A DNA stretch of 64,000 nucleotides from Aquiflexum sp. TKW24L (GCF_023502205.1 NZ_JAMFLG010000020.1:1-64000); one strand, 5' to 3'. Positions 17,053 to 26,574 are shown, counted from the first letter of the stretch. Notes: generated by a model from the sequence alone, not told the origin. Translations and numbers: made by a program.

Positions 17053-17564
17053 TTCGATGGCTTGTTTTAAATCCAAAAACCAAACCATGGGCATTGAAAA
17101 AAGTTTTTAATTTCTTCAAAAGATTTGATAAATGGTAAAATTCACCTGTCAATGAGTTCTTAGCGGCAGATAAGAGTAAGTATTTAAAAAACATGTAAAA
17201 TCCGTAAGTATTCATCATAATTTTGCAAGTTTTAATAATTGGGAAATCCGAAGTTTGTCGCCCGAATACAGTTCGAAAAAAATCCTTCTACTCAATAGTC
17301 TTCCATAGTTTAAATCATAAAACAGGGCATTACTAATTGATGTAACCAATGTTGCCTGTCATGATGTTGTTCTAATAAAACCCCTAGAAAACAAAAATGA
17401 TAGTTTTCTATTTTCGAATCATTGCCAGAATCCCTTCTTTGTCCCATTAGCCTTTAACATCGCTTGCATACTCTAAGGGAAAATATGTCCTGTAAACAGC
17501 GCAGCAATTTCTATAAAATCACAATCCAAGGTTAAATTTCTATAAACAACCCTTAAAAATTATT
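17053..17564. other. AT-rich intergenic region
   Basis: This 512-base spacer lies between the divergent fasciclin and HMA-AraC genes and should hold both promoters. I found no exact TAnnTTTG box, no strong hairpin and no RNA gene. Confidence 0.4.
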
Positions 17565-18125
17565 ATGAAAATCTATGTCAAAAATATGGCTTGCCAAAGT
17601 TGCGTGGCTTTTGTAAAAGAAGCATTGGATGAAATGGACATCACTCCTATCAAAGTAGGATTGGGAGAAATAGAAACCAAAGAAGATGTTTCCGACAAAG
17701 AGAAACTCGAACTTAACAAAAGGATCAAAAAGGTGGGCTTGGAACTTCTTGAAAAAAAACAAGGGGTAATCATAGAAAAAATCAGGAGTGTGATGATAGA
17801 TTATGTGTATCACTCAGACGAAAAACCAAATATTAATTTCTCTACATTATTGAGCGAGAAATTGAAACACAGCTATACCTATCTATCCAACTTTTTTTCG
17901 GAAGTGGAAGCCACTACGATAGAGCAATACCTGATTTCATTGAAAATCGAACGGGTGAAAGAAATGATCATTTTAGAGGAATTCAATTTGTCAGAGATTG
18001 CCTATAAGCTACATTACAGCAGCGCAGCCCACCTTTCCAACCAGTTCAAGAAAGTCACAGGGCTATCCCCCTCTCACTTCAAAAAACTAAAAGAGAAAAG
18101 AAGGATTGCGATTCAGGATCTTTGA
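17565..18125 (+). CDS. AraC-family regulator with N-terminal HMA-like metal-binding domain
   Basis: This protein has 186 residues. Residues 1-70 resemble a heavy-metal-associated domain with Cys10 and Cys13 in NMACQSCV. Residues about 80-182 form an AraC-type DNA-binding domain with the second helix-turn-helix FNLSEIAYKLHYSSAAHLSN and the FKKVTGLSPSHFKK end. The fusion suggests that a soft-metal ion or a metallochaperone controls DNA binding. Comparable HMA-AraC proteins occur in Bacteroidota, often beside copper genes, but here none is adjacent. The mercury cassette lies about 4.5 kb away. Confidence 0.8.
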   Translation: MKIYVKNMACQSCVAFVKEALDEMDITPIKVGLGEIETKEDVSDKEKLELNKRIKKVGLELLEKKQGVIIEKIRSVMIDYVYHSDEKPNINFSTLLSEKLKHSYTYLSNFFSEVEATTIEQYLISLKIERVKEMIILEEFNLSEIAYKLHYSSAAHLSNQFKKVTGLSPSHFKKLKEKRRIAIQDL

Positions 18126-18170
18126 GGGGGATGGGAAGACCGATGACGGATGACGGATGTGTATTTAAAA

Positions 18171-19703
18171 TTACCCTTTCACCACAGTAACTCTTCGAAC
18201 AAGAAAATTAGATAAAGCATCAGAAAATCGTTGAGCTTCCCAGATTTCTAGGTCCATGGTCGCATCACCATAAATCTTGATCTCTATATTTTCGGCATCC
18301 AAAATACAATGAACGCTTTCGACCCATCGATTTTTGGTTTTGTCCAATCCCACCGCAATCCGCAATATCCCTGCAAGACCACGGACCAAATCACGCTCTT
18401 TGGTTTGGAGTTGCTTGAATACCTTATGCTTCTTTTTGGGTACACCCTTTCGATGGTATCTTGCCAAAAGTGACAGGATGATCCGCTCTTCATTATTGAA
18501 GCCACGCAACCTGCCATTGAGAATCAGGTAGGCAGAATGCTTGTGGTAATCCTGAAAATTAACAAAAAGGCCAACATCATAAATCAAGCAGGCGTTTTGA
18601 AGCAAATCCCGTGCTTCTATATTCATCTGATGAAGGTCTTTAAGCTGGTCAAAAAGTTGCAGTGCTAGGTTACAAACATGTTTTTTCTCCTCAATATCGG
18701 TATCATACCTTGTTGCCAATAGCAAACTCGAGCGCTCTCTAATATCTTTTCCTTCAATAATGTCTCCGAGCTTCAGTCCGTTTTTTTCTAGGTAATCTAT
18801 GATCAAACCCTCTCGGAGTGAAGCATCTGACAAGGTAATCTCTTTTACCCCGGCCATTTTTAGCAATTCTAACAGCAACAAGCCGCCGAGATGGATTGCA
18901 TCAACCCTATTCTCATTAATGCCCTTTATTTCTGTCCTGCGCTCGGGAGGCAAACCAAGCAATTTACCAACTATCTTATCGAGGTCTTTGATTTTGACTA
19001 CTTCGGCGTTGACAGATTGGACAATGTTCACATCACGCCGCTCTAAAGCTGCTTCTCCAAGTGCCCTGATCGTACCGGAGGTGCCGATTACTTTGGAAAA
19101 TCCAACCAATACCGCTTCTTCCATGGCCTGCTTTGCAACTTCTCTGATATGTTCCTGAAGTGATTCCTGCCCGGGTTTAGATAGTTGTCCTTGGTCTCCT
19201 ACTCTATCAAAGAGTCGTAAAACCCCTAATTTTAAGCTTTTCTTAAATAGCACTTCTTCTGTATTGCCGATTACAATTTCAGTACTGCCTCCGCCGATAT
19301 CTATGACCATGGCGTTTTCTTTTCGGAGATCTATGGCTTTTCTTACTGCAAGGAAGATCAACCTTGCTTCTTCATTTCCGGAAATCATTTTTGGATTGAG
19401 TCCCACATCCTGAATCAGCCGGTCCAGAAATTCCCTCCCGTTTTTGGCTTCCCTAGTGGCAGATGTAGCAGCGGTTATGATGTGCTCCACGCCATATTCA
19501 TCTGCAAGTTGCACATACCTCGCTATGGTTTCTACCCCTGCGTTAAATGCTTTTTCACTCAACATTTTGTTGGCAAACACTCCCACTCCCAACTTGACCA
19601 TTTCCTTTTCCTGTACCAATACTTCAAAGGTTTGTTTTGGAGTCGCTTTGACGATGATCATGTGGATGGAATTGGTACCGATGTCGATTGCTGCTAAATT
19701 CAT
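18171..19703 (-). CDS. Ppx/GppA family phosphatase (exopolyphosphatase-like)
   Basis: This 510-residue protein has an actin-like ATPase/phosphatase fold at about 1-300 (AAIDIGTNSIHMIIV, VIDIGGGSTEIVIG, IGTSGTIRALGEA). It also has a C-terminal HD-type helical domain that completes the long Ppx form. Family enzymes hydrolyse polyphosphate or (p)ppGpp. Polyphosphate hydrolysis is the default guess, but sequence alone does not separate the two. It is a single gene, convergent with the AraC-type regulator 45 bases away. Confidence 0.88.
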   Translation of the reverse strand: MNLAAIDIGTNSIHMIIVKATPKQTFEVLVQEKEMVKLGVGVFANKMLSEKAFNAGVETIARYVQLADEYGVEHIITAATSATREAKNGREFLDRLIQDVGLNPKMISGNEEARLIFLAVRKAIDLRKENAMVIDIGGGSTEIVIGNTEEVLFKKSLKLGVLRLFDRVGDQGQLSKPGQESLQEHIREVAKQAMEEAVLVGFSKVIGTSGTIRALGEAALERRDVNIVQSVNAEVVKIKDLDKIVGKLLGLPPERRTEIKGINENRVDAIHLGGLLLLELLKMAGVKEITLSDASLREGLIIDYLEKNGLKLGDIIEGKDIRERSSLLLATRYDTDIEEKKHVCNLALQLFDQLKDLHQMNIEARDLLQNACLIYDVGLFVNFQDYHKHSAYLILNGRLRGFNNEERIILSLLARYHRKGVPKKKHKVFKQLQTKERDLVRGLAGILRIAVGLDKTKNRWVESVHCILDAENIEIKIYGDATMDLEIWEAQRFSDALSNFLVRRVTVVKG

Positions 19704-19831
19704 GGGTGGTTATTTTGAATCAAGGTTAATTGGTTAACGGTTAATTGGTTATTTGTTAAGCGTTTTCATAGGACAGGGCTTGATTTTAAATATAAGGAAA
19801 AACAGGGGAGAAATCTTTTGTAATACACAAC

Positions 19832-19961
19832 CAATGTCGTTTAGTTAGGGGGATTCGATAAACTTTTCCAAAGTTCGGAATAGATGTTTTAAGATTTGAA
19901 TGGTCTGGTCCCAACTTTGGAAAAGGTTTGTATAACGCAAAAGCTTATCTAAACGACATTG
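19832..19961. mobile_element. 130-bp MITE-like element with 10-bp target duplication
   Basis: CAATGTCGTTTAG at 19832-19844 is the exact complement of CTAAACGACATTG at 19949-19961. An inner pair, CTTTTCCAAAGTT near 19869 and AACTTTGGAAAAG near 19913, continues the inverted symmetry. The element is flanked on both sides by the perfect direct repeat AATACACAAC (19822-19831 and 19962-19971), which fits a target-site duplication. It has no coding capacity. It sits upstream of the hydrolase gene at 20093 and may alter its expression. Confidence 0.85.
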
Positions 19962-20092
19962 AATACACAACTTTAAAATCCCAAAATAGCCATTTCACAT
20001 TTACCATTTTTGCTGAATTTGACATAACTTTAATTCAATCATTCCTCCTGATTTTCGGATTTCTTTACCATTTTCATTTGACCAAACATGTT

Positions 20093-21004
20093 ATGAAAAT
20101 TAAATACAAATCATATTTCAAAGACCCAAAAAAGGACATTGCCTATTTTGAAGATTGGGTCAGGAAATTGGAAAAAGAGAATGGGCGTAAATATCAGAGA
20201 CATGCGGTCAAAACATCCTTGGGAAATACCCATGTTTGGAGTCTCAATACCGACAAAGTGGAGATTGAAACTCTGGTGATATTTCCTGGAGCAAGGACTA
20301 CCGCTTTGATTTGGGATTTTGACAAAGGACTTGACCACCTGAAAATGAAGCTCCGGATTTTTATGGTTGAGACCAACGGATTGCCCAATCTGAGCGATGG
20401 TGCTACTCCGGATATCAAGACCTTGGATTATGGTCATTGGGCAAAGGAAGTTTTTGAAGGTCTTGGGATTGAAAAGGCGTTTATTGCAGGGGCATCTTTT
20501 GGGGGATTGATCTGCATGAAACTTGCGCTCACCAATCCTGAGAAAATCAAATCAGCATTCCTTTTCAATCCCGGTTGTCTACAGCCTTTTTCTTTGAAAT
20601 TATCTAACCTTTATTATAATCTCCTCCCCATTATTAGCACAAATTCCAAAAATATCCAGAAGTTTTTGGAGCGAGCTGTTTTCTCCAAACCAAACCATCA
20701 GCTTTCTTCATTTGCTGAAAAAATGCTTGTGGATTATGAGGTTTTTGCAATCAGCCGGTACAAGGACAATACCCAAAAACCTTATTACATGGATACCGAA
20801 CTTGCCAAAGTAAAAACAGAAATTTACCTCCTGCTTGGCGACAAGGATTTGCTTTTCCCATTTGAAAAATCCAAGAAAAATGCCCAAAAGCACCTCAGTA
20901 ATCTGACAGAAATTAAAATTTTCCAGCATGTGGGACACGGCATTGAGACTTTTGAAGAGGCAATGAATTATATTGGGGATGTAATTGCATCAATCCAAAA
21001 GTAA
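20093..21004 (+). CDS. Alpha/beta hydrolase
   Basis: This protein has 303 residues. Nucleophile Ser135 is in GASFGG, with Asp252 in GDKDLLFP and His282 in VGHGIETF. The N-terminal 50 residues form an extra cap-like lead (FEDWVRKLEKENGRKYQ). The frame stays open upstream to 19928, but that part lies over the MITE terminal repeat and lacks an ATG, so the start at 20093 was taken. Substrate unknown. Confidence 0.82.
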   Translation: MKIKYKSYFKDPKKDIAYFEDWVRKLEKENGRKYQRHAVKTSLGNTHVWSLNTDKVEIETLVIFPGARTTALIWDFDKGLDHLKMKLRIFMVETNGLPNLSDGATPDIKTLDYGHWAKEVFEGLGIEKAFIAGASFGGLICMKLALTNPEKIKSAFLFNPGCLQPFSLKLSNLYYNLLPIISTNSKNIQKFLERAVFSKPNHQLSSFAEKMLVDYEVFAISRYKDNTQKPYYMDTELAKVKTEIYLLLGDKDLLFPFEKSKKNAQKHLSNLTEIKIFQHVGHGIETFEEAMNYIGDVIASIQK

Positions 21005-21081
21005 ACTCTAGCAGCAACATTTTTTTAAGTCGAAGAACCAAACCATTTAACGCCATTTCACAACCCGAAGCATATTCAAAT

Positions 21082-21927
21082 ATGATCCATATCCAATCCC
21101 CCATTATCTCAGCTTCAGATTTACTTACATTATCAGATTCATCAGCATTTGTGCTTATTGATGCACGATTTGGCAAAGAAAACTACTACAAATCCCATCT
21201 CCAAGGAGCTTTGCATGTCGATCTGAATAATCAGCTGTCTGATATCAAGGCAGATTTTGCGGATGGTGGAAGGCATCCTTTGCCTGCTGCCAAGCGGTTT
21301 TCGGAACTTTTGGAATCACTTGGCATCAGCCAAACTTCCCATGTTGTGGTGTATGATGACAAGAACGGAGCAAATGCAGCCGCAAGATTTTGGTGGATGA
21401 TGAAAGCCGTGGGCCATGAGAAAATCCAGGTTTTAGATGGGGGAATGGATGCGGCGATCCAAGCGGGTTTCCCGGTTAGTTCGGAGGTAGAAAAAACCCC
21501 TGCAAAGGGAACTTACAAAGCAGATCAATGGCAATTGCCGATTGCAGACATCTCCGAAATCGATGAAGTATCGCAGGATAAAAACTACCTGATCATCGAT
21601 GTCAGAGAAAATGAAAGATACCGGGGAGAAAAAGAGCCCATCGACTTGGTGGCAGGCCACATCCCCGGAGCGATGAATATTCCTTTTGCTTCCAATCTTG
21701 ACCATAAGGGATTTTTCCTTTCTCCTATCGAACTCAAGGCGAAATATGAAGAAGCCTTGGAAGGAAAGTCAGCCGAAAACATCATTGTGCATTGCGGTTC
21801 AGGTGTCACGGCTTGCCATACGCTTTTGGCTTTGGCGCATGCCGGCATGGAAATCCCCAAACTGTATGTGGGTTCCTGGAGCGAATGGTCAAGGAATGGC
21901 AGAGAAATAGCCACAGAATTAGGCTAG
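21082..21927 (+). CDS. Sulfurtransferase with two rhodanese domains
   Basis: This 281-residue protein has an inactive N-terminal rhodanese domain (about 10-130, VVVYDDKNGANAAARFWWM) and a catalytic C-terminal domain. Active-site Cys238 lies in the loop HCGSGVTACH. The loop type CGSGVTA is commonly found in thiosulfate/3-mercaptopyruvate sulfurtransferases. It is probably cytoplasmic because no signal peptide is present. The next gene follows 31 bases later and may share its transcript. Confidence 0.9.
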   Translation: MIHIQSPIISASDLLTLSDSSAFVLIDARFGKENYYKSHLQGALHVDLNNQLSDIKADFADGGRHPLPAAKRFSELLESLGISQTSHVVVYDDKNGANAAARFWWMMKAVGHEKIQVLDGGMDAAIQAGFPVSSEVEKTPAKGTYKADQWQLPIADISEIDEVSQDKNYLIIDVRENERYRGEKEPIDLVAGHIPGAMNIPFASNLDHKGFFLSPIELKAKYEEALEGKSAENIIVHCGSGVTACHTLLALAHAGMEIPKLYVGSWSEWSRNGREIATELG

Positions 21928-21958
21928 GAATTTAAAAATCAACTATTCTTTTGACCAA

Positions 21959-22336
21959 ATGAAACCAGCCGCCAAAGACACCGACGAATACATTTCTGAT
22001 TTCCCAAAGGACATCCAGGAAAAGCTCCATCTCATCCGCAGGACGATCAGGCAAGCTGCTCCTGATGCAGTAGAATGCATCAATTACGGCATCCCAACTT
22101 TTAAGATTCATGGCAATCTTGTCCATTTTGCGGCGTACAAAACCCACTTTGGCTTTTATCCCGGTGCTTCGGCAATAGTTGAATTTAAGAAAGAACTTGC
22201 CCTTTTTAACACTGCCAAAGGAACTGTTCAGTTTCCTTTGGACAAACCCCTTCCTTTAAAAATGATTTTGGATATCGTGATTTTTAGATTGGATGAAAAT
22301 ATGAGGAAGGCCAAGCCAGTGAAGAAGAAAAAGTGA
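21959..22336 (+). CDS. DUF1801 (YdhG-like) protein
   Basis: This 125-residue protein matches the small DUF1801 family by its core YISDFPKDIQEKLHLIRRTI, YGIPTFKIHGNLVHFAAYKT and HFGFYPGASAI, with a Lys-rich tail. A frataxin-like fold is known for relatives, but no firm function is established. It lies 31 bases after the sulfurtransferase gene on the same strand. Confidence 0.8.
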   Translation: MKPAAKDTDEYISDFPKDIQEKLHLIRRTIRQAAPDAVECINYGIPTFKIHGNLVHFAAYKTHFGFYPGASAIVEFKKELALFNTAKGTVQFPLDKPLPLKMILDIVIFRLDENMRKAKPVKKKK

Positions 22337-22490
22337 TTAAAAATTGTAGGATAAACGAACAGGCATGAACCGCCACATTACTTAAGTATGAATAAGGGGA
22401 TATTTAAAAACCGTAAAACTTTGTAAGATCAAATCTAATCCGAAAGAATGCCGTAAAAATCAGGTATTTATCTCATAAACCCAGATTTTT

Positions 22491-22741
22491 ATGGAAAAAC
22501 AAATCCAGTTTCTAGCCATTTTTATTTTGATTTCTTCATGTGCAAGTTTGGATAGGAAGGAGATTAAAAAACTCGATAGAATCCAGTTTCAACCATTACA
22601 AATCAACCCTGAACTAGAACCAAATGATTTAAGGATAGACGTTATCCGGCAATCCCTTTGCAGGGGAAGCCTTGGGGAATGATTGAATTTTCACTCCTTG
22701 ATCCTGACCATAATTTGTTGACTTTTGGGCAATTCTCATAA
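22491..22741 (+). pseudogene. Remnant: lipoprotein-like N-terminus running into a VOC (glyoxalase-fold) C-terminus
   Basis: A frame at 22491-22682 starts like a lipoprotein (lipobox ISSC near codon 17) but ends after 63 codons. From about 22655 a different frame reads LQGKPWGMIEFSLLDPD then HNLLTFGQFS and stops at 22741. The latter is a typical VOC/bleomycin-resistance-type C-terminus with no N-terminal half. The two frames overlap, so the locus is best read as a decayed gene or junction of two gene fragments. The 63-residue frame could still be translated. Confidence 0.55.
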
Positions 22742-22847
22742 CTTCTTGAAAGTAGCATCCCCTTTGCTTAGGCAGTATTTCATTAAATTAAATATGGTAT
22801 TATAAAAAAAATCGTTCAATTTGAATAACCATCATTTATCAATTTTC

Positions 22848-23696
22848 ATGCGGTCGATTCTATTTATCCTCTTCTTCATTCCTTCTTTTGTTCATTCCCA
22901 AACTGTTTGCACTTTGGAAAGCCGTCAAAGGCTAGATTCGGCTTTGAACATGCTCTCTCATAGGGATCATTCCCAAAAGTCTATGAATGACCTGACCATC
23001 GAAATCGGCACGTGGTTTTTGAATACACCCTATGTAGAGAAAACATTGGAACTACCGGGAGATGAAAAACTGGTGGTGAACTTGATGGGCTTGGATTGTA
23101 CCACTTATTTGGAAACTGTGGTTTCATTGGCTAGGACAGCAAAGGGAGGTAAATTGACTTTTGAAGCTTATACGGAGGAATTGGAAAAATTAAGATACCG
23201 CCATGGGGTGAACGATGGGTATTCTTCCCGTTTGCATTATTTTTCAGACTGGATTTACCAGAATGAGGAGAAGGGGATTTTGAAGGATATCAGCAAAGAA
23301 ATCGGTGGAAGCGTTTATGAAAACAATCCATCCTTTATGACTTCCAACCCAAAATTTTATCCACAGTTATCCAATCCCGATTATATCAATCAGCTAAAAG
23401 AAACAGAATCTGAAATAAAATCCCGGAAGTATTACTATTTGCCGAAGGCCGAAATAAAGGCTCACGAAAACAAAATCAAATCAGGAGACTTGATTGCCAT
23501 CACCACCTCGATAACAAACTTGGACATTGTCCATGTGGGATTTGCCATAGAAAAAGAAGGACGAATTCATTTGCTCCATGCGAGTTCGGGATCAAAAAAA
23601 GTAGAGATTTCAGAAAAACCCTTAAGTGACTACCTTATGGCAAACAAATCCCAATCCGGGATCATGGTCAGTCGCTTGGTGGAAGCTGGGAAGTGA
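22848..23696 (+). CDS. Exported DUF1460 (NlpC/P60-like amidase-type) protein
   Basis: This 282-residue protein has a signal peptide (about 1-18). The DUF1460 domain carries Cys84 in NLMGLDCTTYLETV, and a later His in NLDIVHVGF and IHLLHASSG. Structures of relatives show a papain-like cysteine peptidase fold related to cell-wall amidases acting on muropeptides. A periplasmic role in peptidoglycan turnover is likely by family. The ATG at 22848 begins the signal peptide; a TTG 27 bases upstream is less likely. Confidence 0.82.
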   Translation: MRSILFILFFIPSFVHSQTVCTLESRQRLDSALNMLSHRDHSQKSMNDLTIEIGTWFLNTPYVEKTLELPGDEKLVVNLMGLDCTTYLETVVSLARTAKGGKLTFEAYTEELEKLRYRHGVNDGYSSRLHYFSDWIYQNEEKGILKDISKEIGGSVYENNPSFMTSNPKFYPQLSNPDYINQLKETESEIKSRKYYYLPKAEIKAHENKIKSGDLIAITTSITNLDIVHVGFAIEKEGRIHLLHASSGSKKVEISEKPLSDYLMANKSQSGIMVSRLVEAGK

Positions 23697-24136
23697 TTTC
23701 CGATGGATTGTGAGTCCTGATTTTAATGAATGGGAAGTATCAAAATTAAAACATACCTACTTATTGGTTTTTTCCTGATTAATGATTCTGCTAATCTTCC
23801 TTGCCCAATATTTTTTTTGAAAAAAATACAACCGAATCAAAAAAATCATTTTTCTATCCATTTCGATTTGAATTTTTGTATTTGAAATATTACATTATAT
23901 GAAATTCTAAAATTTTTGAATAACTAAAAATAAAAAACGGTTTATGTAGAGATCATCAAAATACCTAATTGAGGATTCTCCACACTTTAATTGGCCACAT
24001 TCCAAGCAAAAAAAGTTTAGATATCGCATTAGCCTAGCGAAAACTTTCTTGCAAAAATAAAAGCTCCTTACAAAGCATGTTTGGGTTTTCCCAATCAAGT
24101 TCATTTTTAATTAACCTCAACCAAAATAACATAATT
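23697..24136. other. AT-rich spacer
   Basis: These 440 bases hold no recognisable gene, RNA or strong hairpin. The region is strongly AT-rich and probably contains the promoter of the collagen-like lipoprotein gene. Confidence 0.4.
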
Positions 24137-24982
24137 ATGAAGTCAACATTCAAGATAGTCTTTTATTTGTGGATCCTCGGAACTTTATTTGGCTGTGTCA
24201 AAGATGAACCCCCGCTCATGGGCCCACAGGGAATTCAGGGCGTAAAGGGAGATCAAGGAGAACCAGGCGATCCAGGCCTCCAAGGGGAAAAAGGGGAACA
24301 GGGTCAACAAGGAGAGCAAGGGATACAAGGCGCCACAGGACCCCAGGGACCCTCAGGGCCCTCAGGGCCTCAAGGGCCAGTCGGAGCAACGGGGCCTCAA
24401 GGAATCCAAGGTGAGGCAGGTCCACAAGGTCCTAAGGGGGAACAGGGTCCTACTGGACCTCAGGGAACAATAGGTCAGCCGGGACCTCAGGGACCTCAGG
24501 GACCACAAGGACCTCAAGGGCCTAAAGGAGACCAAGGTTCACAAGGAGACCCGGGAACGGCTAATGTGATTTACTCTGATTGGATTCCTTTTGATGTGAC
24601 CAAATGGTCAGGGCCCACCCAATTTTTCAATCAAAATAGGATCACCTACACTATAAACGAAACCAGGATTTCATCCGATATTCTTGATAGGGGTATAGTT
24701 GCAGTGTATGTCAAGTTCACTTTTGTGCCGGGTGTAGTTCTTCCGCTTCCGATTTCACAATCTATTACGCAAATCAAAAACCAAAGGCTTATTCACTATT
24801 TGCAGCTGGATAAAATAATACTCTCACTTTCAAATGAGGATAATACCAATGCCAATCCAATAGATGGGGAAGGAAGTTATAGGTTTGTGATCATTCCGGG
24901 AGGCACTCCCTCCGGTAGGATGGTTCCTGTAAATGTAAAAGATTACAGAGCTGTGAAGGCTTATTATGGGATTCCTGATTGA
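24137..24982 (+). CDS. Collagen-like lipoprotein
   Basis: This protein has 281 residues. A lipoprotein signal ends at Cys20 (lipobox LFGC), followed by 38 uninterrupted Gly-X-Y triplets (residues 29-142). The triplets are rich in GPQ, GEQ, GDQ and GPK, so the domain should form a trimeric collagen helix without hydroxylation. A globular C-terminal domain follows (about 143-281). Nucleotide repeats such as GGACCTCAG make the triplet region prone to length change. The location is most likely the outer membrane surface. The C-terminal domain's ligand is unknown. Confidence 0.88.
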   Translation: MKSTFKIVFYLWILGTLFGCVKDEPPLMGPQGIQGVKGDQGEPGDPGLQGEKGEQGQQGEQGIQGATGPQGPSGPSGPQGPVGATGPQGIQGEAGPQGPKGEQGPTGPQGTIGQPGPQGPQGPQGPQGPKGDQGSQGDPGTANVIYSDWIPFDVTKWSGPTQFFNQNRITYTINETRISSDILDRGIVAVYVKFTFVPGVVLPLPISQSITQIKNQRLIHYLQLDKIILSLSNEDNTNANPIDGEGSYRFVIIPGGTPSGRMVPVNVKDYRAVKAYYGIPD

Positions 24983-25060
24983 GGAATTAGATAATCATTT
25001 GGAAAAGAATAATTTATCCCTTTCTTTTCAATTCTAAATAAATGCGGGAAACTTCTTTCT

Positions 25061-25490
25061 ATGAAAAATTTCCCCATTCTTTTGGTTTTTGTTATCTACG
25101 GTTGCTCTCCGAATCAAAATGATTTCTCAGATTAATCGTGAACCATTTTCAGACGCAAAATATAATAGTGGAGCGCGGCGAATTCCGGGGAAAATCCAGT
25201 TGGAATACATTGACCTTGGCGGCGAAGGTCTACAGTGATTCGATAAATTCCGGAAGCGGAAGGCTAAATCCTCCCGATGGAACATACTTGAATGCATTCA
25301 GAATCAACGAACCTGTAGACATTTCCTACACCTAATCGAGGGACATCGATGACCATGATTTTAATTTGGTGAATCCAGAATTGGATCAGCTGTATGTTGG
25401 TTGGACAGAACCCGAAGAGTGGCTTTCCTACACGATTGAGGTCAAAAGAGGTAGCTATCAGGTTGGATTGATAAAGGTTTGGAAAAAATA
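25061..25490 (+). pseudogene. Decayed CBM6-type carbohydrate-binding lipoprotein fragment
   Basis: A lipoprotein start at 25061 (MKNFPILLVFVIYGCS) runs into a stop after 24 codons. From about 25138 another frame reads NSGARRIPGKIQLEYIDLGG, the start of a CBM6-like domain. A second shift near 25226 continues it as YSDSINSGSGRLNPPDGTYL and DISYT. After an in-frame TAA it goes on as LYVGWTEPEEWLSYTIEV to a stop at 25490. At least two frameshifts and one nonsense codon are therefore needed. The catalytic domain usually linked to such modules is absent. Confidence 0.75.
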
Positions 25491-25626
25491 ACGCTTCATA
25501 CAGTTGTGTAGGGAAACAAGATTTTTGACTATTTGAACTCCTTCCTTGTCAGAGATAAATTATATATATAGCCAAAGACTCAGGCATATTGATTAATTTT
25601 AGGGATACTGCAAGACAAAAAAATCC

Positions 25627-26517
25627 ATGAAAAGTCAATCCATAGTCTACCTTTTAGCTTTAATTTTTATTGTTTCCTGTTCCACGCCCCAGCGTCCGGA
25701 CATTGATTTTGAACAGTGGGGTAAGTATTGGTTTCAGGGAAAGGCAGAAATAAGCAGTTTTGACCTCACCCAATATCGTTATGGTGAAGCAAGAGAAGGC
25801 GAAGCAGTTTTGATCTTTGTGACGGAGGATTTTTCAAGAAAAAAGCAAGTCAAGTTGGATGATCCTGAGGCTAAGAACTCTGATAAAATATCTGTCCTGA
25901 AGATGAACCAAACGAGGGATTTTGTGACGGGCATCTATCCCTATCACATGATGCTCTCGGCTTTTACGCCTACCAAAGAACAAAGTCAGGGATTGAAATT
26001 TACAGCTTCATCCCAAGAATGGTGTGGGCATACCTTTACCCAACTCAACCTCAAAAGTGGTGACAGCTACAACGGCAAGATTTTTTCCTACTTCGAAAAA
26101 GAAGGAGACGATTCGTTTTCTTTTGGGGGCATGGCGGAAGATGACCTTTGGAACCTGATCCGCATCGATCCCAAGCAAATCCCGACAGGAAGCGTGCAGA
26201 TGATGCCTTCACTTTTTTACCAAAGATTCACCCATCAGGAATTCAAAACTGAGGAGGCATTTATCCGTGTTGTGGATCTCAGTGATGGCAGGAGCCAATT
26301 GGAAGTATCCTATGCTTCGGGCAGCAGGGTATTGAAGATTGACTTCGAAAAGGGATTTCCCTATCAGATTATGGGTTGGGAAGAAAGTCAAACCAAAACC
26401 GACGGTACCAAAGAAATCACCAAAGCGACGCGCAAAGGTTTAAAAATTGTGGACTATTGGACCAAAAACAAGGTCGAAGATGAATTTTTGAGAAAGGAAT
26501 TGAATCTTAGAAATTGA
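25627..26517 (+). CDS. Hypothetical lipoprotein, possibly a heme/sugar-independent conserved Bacteroidota family
   Basis: This 296-residue protein has a lipoprotein signal (Cys18 in the IVSC lipobox). The mature part is mostly beta-strand with conserved-looking WCGHTFTQLNLKSGDSYNG and FPYQIMGWEESQ segments, but I cannot place it in a named family. It is intact and isolated, lying between two decayed loci. An outer-membrane anchored periplasmic location is likely. Confidence 0.7.
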   Translation: MKSQSIVYLLALIFIVSCSTPQRPDIDFEQWGKYWFQGKAEISSFDLTQYRYGEAREGEAVLIFVTEDFSRKKQVKLDDPEAKNSDKISVLKMNQTRDFVTGIYPYHMMLSAFTPTKEQSQGLKFTASSQEWCGHTFTQLNLKSGDSYNGKIFSYFEKEGDDSFSFGGMAEDDLWNLIRIDPKQIPTGSVQMMPSLFYQRFTHQEFKTEEAFIRVVDLSDGRSQLEVSYASGSRVLKIDFEKGFPYQIMGWEESQTKTDGTKEITKATRKGLKIVDYWTKNKVEDEFLRKELNLRN

Positions 26518-26574
26518 GATTTACTTTTCCAAATACTTCATTTTATTTTCACATTTATATAAACCAAAAAGGAT

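Noticed and set aside
19928..20092. N-terminal extension of the hydrolase starting at TTG 19928
   Set aside because: It runs over the MITE end and lacks homology-like character; ATG 20093 is a better start.
24216..24425. Antisense frame opposite the collagen-like repeats
   Set aside because: It is a by-product of the repetitive Gly-X-Y codons.
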